Shown here: positions 5,168 to 8,560 of the stretch, piece by piece
Numbering within the stretch: position 1 is the first letter of the stretch
Layout of the letters: each line of letters begins with the position of its first letter
Source of the DNA: an uncultured Ruminococcus sp.
GTDB lineage: Bacteria > Bacillota > Clostridia > Oscillospirales > Ruminococcaceae
NCBI GenBank assembly: GCA_945835085.1
Contig: CAMAIG010000040.1
Coordinates: 1 to 8,560, forward strand
DNA: 8,560 nt
Direction of reading: 5' to 3'
Translations under genes and position numbers: made by a program
Notes under the pieces: model-generated
Database searches by the model: none
What the model saw: the letters and a program-made list of their open reading frames with translations, nothing else
Told to the model about the DNA's origin: nothing

Positions 5168-6826
5168 TTACTTTGTTTCCTCCAGCCTGAAGGTTATCTC
5201 AAACTCCGTTTCCTCGCCTGTGATGGTTACACGGTAAACCTTAGCCGTTACCACATCTCCCGCCTTGTGGGTCTGCTGGAAATCCTTTATGCAGCTCTCG
5301 GTAAGGAGCTGAACGCCGTCAAGATAGGTGATGATATCGTCCTTCTGCAGGTCGGTGTTGGAAATGTCGCATTCGGGAGCAATTTCATCAATAAGCATTC
5401 CCGGGCGAATTCCCATAGCCGCTGCGGTGTTTACATCAATAAATCTGTATGTGACGCCAACTCTCGGTCTGCCCGTAACATAGCCCTTTGAGATAATATC
5501 CTCAATAATAGGCACAGCAAAATCCGTGCGGATAGCAAAGCCGATATTCTCGATATCGTTGTTAACATTCTTGCTGGTGGTAATGCCGATTATCTGACCG
5601 TAAAGGTTAACAAGCGCTCCTCCGGAAATTCCCGAATTAAGAGCAGCGTCTGTCTGGAAGCATTTTATCTTGTAGCCTGTGTAGCTGTTTATCTCTCGCT
5701 CGGTGTGGGAAATGCAGCCAACGGAAACGGAATTGTTAAATCCACCTGCGTTTCCGATAGCAACTACCTCGTCGCCCTGTACCATATCCGCTGCATTGCC
5801 GATAACAGCGGGAACAAGGTCATCCGCCTCAATTTTCAGCACCGCAAGGTCGGAGGTGCTGTCAAGACCGATAAGCTGAGCCTCAAACTCTCTGTCATCG
5901 CTGAGCCTTACCTTGAACTTTATGATATTTTCCACAGCATGAGCATTTGTGATGATATATCCGTCGTCGGAGATAATGATACCCGAAGCCTCGCTGCTGT
6001 AAGCCACCGAGGTATTTGTGTAGCCGAATACGCTTACAATAGAGGGAAGCACCTGCTTTACGGCACCTGCGGGAGTAAGAAGCCCCGTTTCCCTGTTGCG
6101 GTAATATTCGTCCTCCTCCACAGGCTTCGGAGCAACATTTATATTCACCGAAACTCCCGAGGAGTCCGTGGGGGCTTCCGATGAAACCGAAACATTATCC
6201 GAAGGAACGTCCTTATTTTCATCATTGTACACAGCAAGCAGTATCATAACTCCCGCCAGCAGCAGCACAACTATAATGATAATTGCGATTATCCAGCCAC
6301 GGGAAGCCTTTTTCTCCACAGCCTCACCCATGGGAGAAACAGCGGGTATCTCGGGAGAAGGATAATTATTATTGGGATAATACTGTGACGGAGGAGGAAC
6401 CTGATTACTATACTGCCCGTTTCCTCCCGGCATATTCTGACGGTAATAGCCGTTTGCCCCGCCGTTATAGGAAGGCTGCCCATAGCTCTGCTGATAAAGC
6501 TGTCTGTACTGCATATCCGAAGGGGGATTGCCGTTGTTGTTATAATAGGGGTTATAATAATTTGCCTGCCCCATGTTATTCTGCCCATAGGGCTGATTCG
6601 GGATATACCCTTGCTGCTGTGGCTGTTGCGGAGCAAAGCTTTTCTCCCCGAAAATATTCTCATTTTCCGGCGCTTTTGCAGACTCGGAAGTCTCTGCGGG
6701 TTGTTGTGGGGAAGCGAAATTTTCACCATTAGAAGGCTGCTCCTTCATTTCCTCACCCGAAGTGCTGCTGCCCGAAGCATCGGTATTTTCAGTAGTATTA
6801 TCATTACGGTTTTCAAAATTATCCAT
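5168..6826 (-). CDS. htrA: Membrane-anchored HtrA/DegP-type serine protease with PDZ domain
   Basis: This 552-aa protein has four parts. Residues 1-175 form a cytoplasmic low-complexity tail rich in Gln, Asn, Tyr, Pro and Gly. One membrane helix follows (about 177-200, GWIIAIIIIVVLLLAGVMIL). The trypsin-like domain (about 255-440) holds H296 (TNAHAVEN), D326 (TSDLAVLK) and S401 (SGISGGAL); the spacings of 30 and 75 residues equal those of DegP. A PDZ domain occupies about 454-549. It would degrade or refold damaged exported proteins outside the membrane. The serine motif reads GISGGA instead of the usual GNSGGP, with the nucleophile kept. The chosen ATG (6826) has GGAGGT 4 nt upstream; an in-frame TTG at 6889 would add 21 residues but lacks a good site. 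It follows a two-component pair on the same strand, suggesting a stress-response protease. An attenuator-like hairpin lies in its leader. Confidence 0.93.
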   Translation of the reverse strand: MDNFENRNDNTTENTDASGSSTSGEEMKEQPSNGENFASPQQPAETSESAKAPENENIFGEKSFAPQQPQQQGYIPNQPYGQNNMGQANYYNPYYNNNGNPPSDMQYRQLYQQSYGQPSYNGGANGYYRQNMPGGNGQYSNQVPPPSQYYPNNNYPSPEIPAVSPMGEAVEKKASRGWIIAIIIIVVLLLAGVMILLAVYNDENKDVPSDNVSVSSEAPTDSSGVSVNINVAPKPVEEDEYYRNRETGLLTPAGAVKQVLPSIVSVFGYTNTSVAYSSEASGIIISDDGYIITNAHAVENIIKFKVRLSDDREFEAQLIGLDSTSDLAVLKIEADDLVPAVIGNAADMVQGDEVVAIGNAGGFNNSVSVGCISHTEREINSYTGYKIKCFQTDAALNSGISGGALVNLYGQIIGITTSKNVNNDIENIGFAIRTDFAVPIIEDIISKGYVTGRPRVGVTYRFIDVNTAAAMGIRPGMLIDEIAPECDISNTDLQKDDIITYLDGVQLLTESCIKDFQQTHKAGDVVTAKVYRVTITGEETEFEITFRLEETK

Positions 6827-6830
6827 GTAG

Positions 6831-6836
6831 ACCTCC
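6831..6836 (-). promoter_or_regulatory. Ribosome binding site fixing the htrA start
   Basis: GGAGGT on the - strand, 4 nt before ATG 6826, decides in favour of this start over the in-frame TTG at 6889. The five bases GTTGG that lead into it (6839 to 6835) are complementary to CCAAC near the leader's 5' end (6897 to 6893), so the site could also be masked by base pairing. Confidence 0.8.
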
Positions 6837-6840
6837 AACA

Positions 6841-6868
6841 AAAATGGGGAGAACCCTACGTTCTCCCC
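6841..6868 (-). terminator. Intrinsic terminator in the htrA leader (attenuator candidate)
   Basis: On the - strand GGGGAGAAC (6868 to 6860) pairs perfectly with GTTCTCCCC (6854 to 6846) around a 5-nt loop, followed by ATTTTT (6845 to 6840). It ends only 4 nt before the htrA ribosome site, leaving no room for a promoter between them. It may stop read-through from the kinase gene, but any transcript reaching htrA from a visible promoter must also pass it. Confidence 0.8.
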
Positions 6869-6904
6869 GCAGCGTGCCGCAAAAGCCAACTCGTTGGGGA
6901 GAGA
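6862..6904 (-). promoter_or_regulatory. Possible antiterminator pairing in the htrA leader
   Basis: TCTCCCC (6902 to 6896, - strand), at the predicted 5' end of the transcript, is a second copy of the terminator's right arm. It can form 7 bp with GGGGAGA (6868 to 6862), the terminator's left arm, which would prevent the terminator from forming. A small hairpin GCGG-CACG-CTGC lies inside the enclosed loop, and CCAA-CGAG-TTGG overlaps the first segment. The pairings are seen; regulation is inferred. Confidence 0.45.
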
Positions 6905-6910
6905 GCGAAA

Positions 6911-6940
6911 ATTATACAGTTTTGTGGCTCGGCAACGTAA
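6911..6940 (-). promoter_or_regulatory. Promoter candidate for htrA
   Basis: A perfect TATAAT (-10, 6916 to 6911, - strand) is preceded, 18 nt upstream, by a weak -35 TTACGT (6940 to 6935). The predicted start is about 6903-6906, giving a leader of roughly 77-80 nt. The weak -35 would suit a promoter helped by an activator, such as the neighbouring response regulator, but no repeated binding motif is evident upstream. Confidence 0.55.
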
Positions 6941-6993
6941 GTATTGAAGCCATATTTTGCAAATAGTTTTTACATTAAACTTTTTCGAGAAAA

Positions 6994-8409
6994 TTACTCA
7001 GAACGACGGGAAACAGGACTGCCCGAGGGAATAGAAAACTCAAATTCCGTATATTCGCCGGGCTTGCTTCTCACAAGCACCGAGCCCTCATGCAGCTTGA
7101 TAATGGAGCGGACAATGGAAAGACCAAGTCCCACACCGTTTTTATCCTTTCCCCTTGACTCGTCCGTCTTATAAAATCTGTCGAAAACCTTGTTCATCTC
7201 GTTTTTCTTCAGACCCTCACCGCTGTTGCGGACGGTAATAACAACTCTGTCGCCCTCGTTCCTGAAGTCATAAGCGATATATCCGCCCTCATTGACGAAC
7301 TTAACGGCATTTTCGGTAAGATTGTAAATGACCTGCTGAATAAGGTCCTTATCCGCATTGACATAATGCCTTTCGGCATCAAGCCCCCTGATATCGACCT
7401 TCTTTGCCTCTATCCTTTTTTCAAACAGCAATACTACCTTAACGGAAAGCTCCGTAACATCAAAATCCTCGGTCTGAAGCTTCATTTCGCCCGCCTCATA
7501 CTTTGAGATATTGAGCATGGAACGGACAAGACGAGCAAGCCTGTCTATCTCCTCGGAAACTATCCTCAGATAGTGCCTGTGCTGGCTTTCGGGGATAGTG
7601 CCGTCAAGAATTCCGTCAACAAATCCGCCGATAGTAGTCATAGGCGTTCTCAGCTCATGGGAAACGTTTGAGATAAAGCTTTTTCTGTTTTCCTCAATAG
7701 CTTCGAGAGAGCTTGCCATATCATTAAGAGTGTTGGCAAGAAATCCCATTTCATTCTGAGCGGAAATATTGACCTTCTCGGAAAAATCTCCCTCACCGAA
7801 TTTCTTCGCCGCCAGGGTCATCTCCTTGATAGGGCTGAGAATGCGGTTAAGGCTGAATTTAAGCAGCAGATAAACCGCCAGCATTATAGCTGCAAAGAAG
7901 CCCAGTCCCACGATCAACATTTTCAGATAAAATAGCATGAGCTTATCTGCGGAGTAATATGCAAGAAGCATATCTCCGCCGCCGGAGGTATGCACATTAT
8001 AGAAAAGGCAGAATTGAGGCTTATCAAAATAGCCGCCGAGAGTACCGATAGTAAAATTGTCTTTATCGGTAGCCAGTGCAATAGCTTCCTTGCTGATATT
8101 TTTGCCAATATGCGAACAAGGTGATGCTTCGGAGCAAACCAAAACATCACCGCTGTTTCCGATCAACATTAAATTAACACCCACAACAGGCTCCAGATGG
8201 ATGCTGTCTGCAGAAAGCTCATTTCCGCTTGCGGGATCATCGGTCAAGGAATAAACGACCTCCTCAGCGACTCTTTCCAGAAGCACCCTGCGGTCATTTT
8301 TATATTCGGTAACCGAAAAGCCGATAATTACGGATAAAATGATAACGGCAGCAGCTGTTATCAGTGCCATGCAAAGGCCAAAATACTCAGCGGCAATGCT
8401 TTTACGCAT
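6994..8409 (-). CDS. Two-transmembrane sensor histidine kinase
   Basis: This 471-aa kinase has a membrane helix at about 14-34, an extracytoplasmic sensor of about 120 residues (35-158), a second helix at about 160-183, a HAMP linker (about 185-238), the dimerisation/phospho-acceptor segment [13 protein letters not shown] with H251, and a catalytic ATPase domain with N box NLTENAVKF (363-371), G1 NSGEG (395-399), F box VFDRFYK (408-414) and G2 GVGLGLSIV (425-433). It would autophosphorylate H251 and pass phosphate to the regulator encoded just upstream. In the G1 box Asn replaces the first Asp, a variant also seen in other clostridial kinases. The sensor has Cys92 and Cys98 (CSEASPC). The ATG at 8409 has GAGGAGG 3 nt upstream and overlaps the regulator's end by 8 nt. 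No separate terminator follows; the stimulus is unknown. Confidence 0.95.
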   Translation of the reverse strand: MRKSIAAEYFGLCMALITAAAVIILSVIIGFSVTEYKNDRRVLLERVAEEVVYSLTDDPASGNELSADSIHLEPVVGVNLMLIGNSGDVLVCSEASPCSHIGKNISKEAIALATDKDNFTIGTLGGYFDKPQFCLFYNVHTSGGGDMLLAYYSADKLMLFYLKMLIVGLGFFAAIMLAVYLLLKFSLNRILSPIKEMTLAAKKFGEGDFSEKVNISAQNEMGFLANTLNDMASSLEAIEENRKSFISNVSHELRTPMTTIGGFVDGILDGTIPESQHRHYLRIVSEEIDRLARLVRSMLNISKYEAGEMKLQTEDFDVTELSVKVVLLFEKRIEAKKVDIRGLDAERHYVNADKDLIQQVIYNLTENAVKFVNEGGYIAYDFRNEGDRVVITVRNSGEGLKKNEMNKVFDRFYKTDESRGKDKNGVGLGLSIVRSIIKLHEGSVLVRSKPGEYTEFEFSIPSGSPVSRRSE

Positions 8410-8560
8410 TTTCCTCCTCAGCCTCAAACTTATAGCCAACGCCCCAGACAGTCTTGAGCGCCCACTTGTCGGAAACGCCCTCCAGCTTTTCTCTCAGGCG
8501 CTTGATGTGAACGTCGATAGTACGGGAATCGCCGTAATATTCAAAGCCCCATACCTCGTC
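8402..8560 (-). CDS. OmpR/PhoB-family response regulator, C-terminal end only
   Basis: The gene enters from the right edge; only its last 52 residues and stop (TAA, 8404 to 8402) are inside the window. They read as the end of a winged-helix DNA-binding domain: [20 protein letters not shown] followed by RLREKLE and [10 protein letters not shown], which are the recognition helix and C-terminal hairpin typical of OmpR/PhoB regulators. The receiver domain is outside. It overlaps the kinase gene by 8 nt (ATGCGTAA), so the two are translationally coupled and form a cognate pair. The regulator may control htrA downstream, an inference from gene order. The family call is secure despite the truncation. 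Confidence 0.93.
   Translation of the reverse strand, partial: DEVWGFEYYGDSRTIDVHIKRLREKLEGVSDKWALKTVWGVGYKFEAEEENA
8413..8419 (-). promoter_or_regulatory. Ribosome binding site fixing the kinase start
   Basis: GAGGAGG on the - strand, inside the last codons of the response regulator and 3 nt before ATG 8409. It rules against the longer in-frame TTG start at 8439, which would place this site inside the coding region. Confidence 0.8.

Noticed and set aside
6827..6889. In-frame TTG at 6889 as the htrA start (21 extra residues)
   Set aside because: It would translate through the terminator hairpin and the strong GGAGGT site at 6831-6836, which points to ATG 6826; no good ribosome site precedes the TTG.
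6976..6996. TTTTCTCGAAAA-like dyad at the kinase stop as a terminator
   Set aside because: The stem is short and AT-rich, with no proper U-tract after it; the hairpin at 6846-6868 is the nearest credible terminator.
7200..7250. Asn for Asp in the kinase G1 box as a sign of inactivation
   Set aside because: All other ATP-binding boxes and the phospho-acceptor His are intact, and this variant occurs in other kinases of the group.
8410..8439. In-frame TTG at 8439 as the kinase start
   Set aside because: The GAGGAGG site at 8413-8419 directly precedes ATG 8409, and the extension would add basic residues with no family support.
1..8560. CRISPR array, tRNA, rRNA, insertion sequence or prophage
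   Set aside because: No spaced direct repeats, cloverleaf, rRNA-like sequence, transposase motif or terminal repeats were found by reading both strands.

Overview
The window looks like chromosomal DNA from an anaerobic Clostridia-class Bacillota, most likely a Ruminococcus-like member of the Oscillospiraceae. The reasons are moderate GC in the genes with AT-rich intergenic DNA, strong purine-rich ribosome sites (GGAGG type), sigma-A type promoters, and gene content: a membrane beta-propeller protein paired with a sigma factor, a small Cys-rich protein next to sfsA, and an HtrA with a long Gln/Asn/Tyr/Pro-rich cytoplasmic tail. The assignment to family is an inference from gene style, not from a marker gene. 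I see no mobile element, CRISPR array, tRNA or rRNA.

Layout. 1-458 is an intergenic control region. It has a leftward promoter (20-48) for a gene outside the window, a rightward promoter (104-132), and a leader of about 320 nt with several small dyads and a hairpin just before the ribosome site. 459-2963 is a two-gene unit on the + strand: an ECF-type sigma factor and a membrane-anchored beta-propeller protein that may be its partner or regulator, closed by a strong terminator (2980-3021). 3012-5158 is a second + strand unit whose promoter -35 box lies in the tail of that terminator: a 61-aa Cys-rich protein, sfsA, rsmA (ksgA) and an unrecognised 77-aa acidic helical protein. It is closed by a long hairpin that can also terminate the convergent gene.

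5168-8560 is on the - strand and is read from the right edge: the C-terminal end of an OmpR-type response regulator, a sensor histidine kinase overlapping it by 8 nt, then a membrane-anchored HtrA/DegP-type serine protease. This resembles envelope or secretion stress systems in which a two-component pair controls HtrA (CssRS in Bacillus is the known precedent). That functional link is inferred from order and orientation.

The most interesting non-coding feature is the htrA leader. The best promoter lies upstream of an intrinsic terminator that ends right at the htrA ribosome site, and the start of the predicted transcript carries a second copy of the terminator's right arm that could pair with its left arm. 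This is the geometry of a transcription attenuator. The sigma/beta-propeller pair with its long structured leader is the other candidate for an undescribed sensing system.
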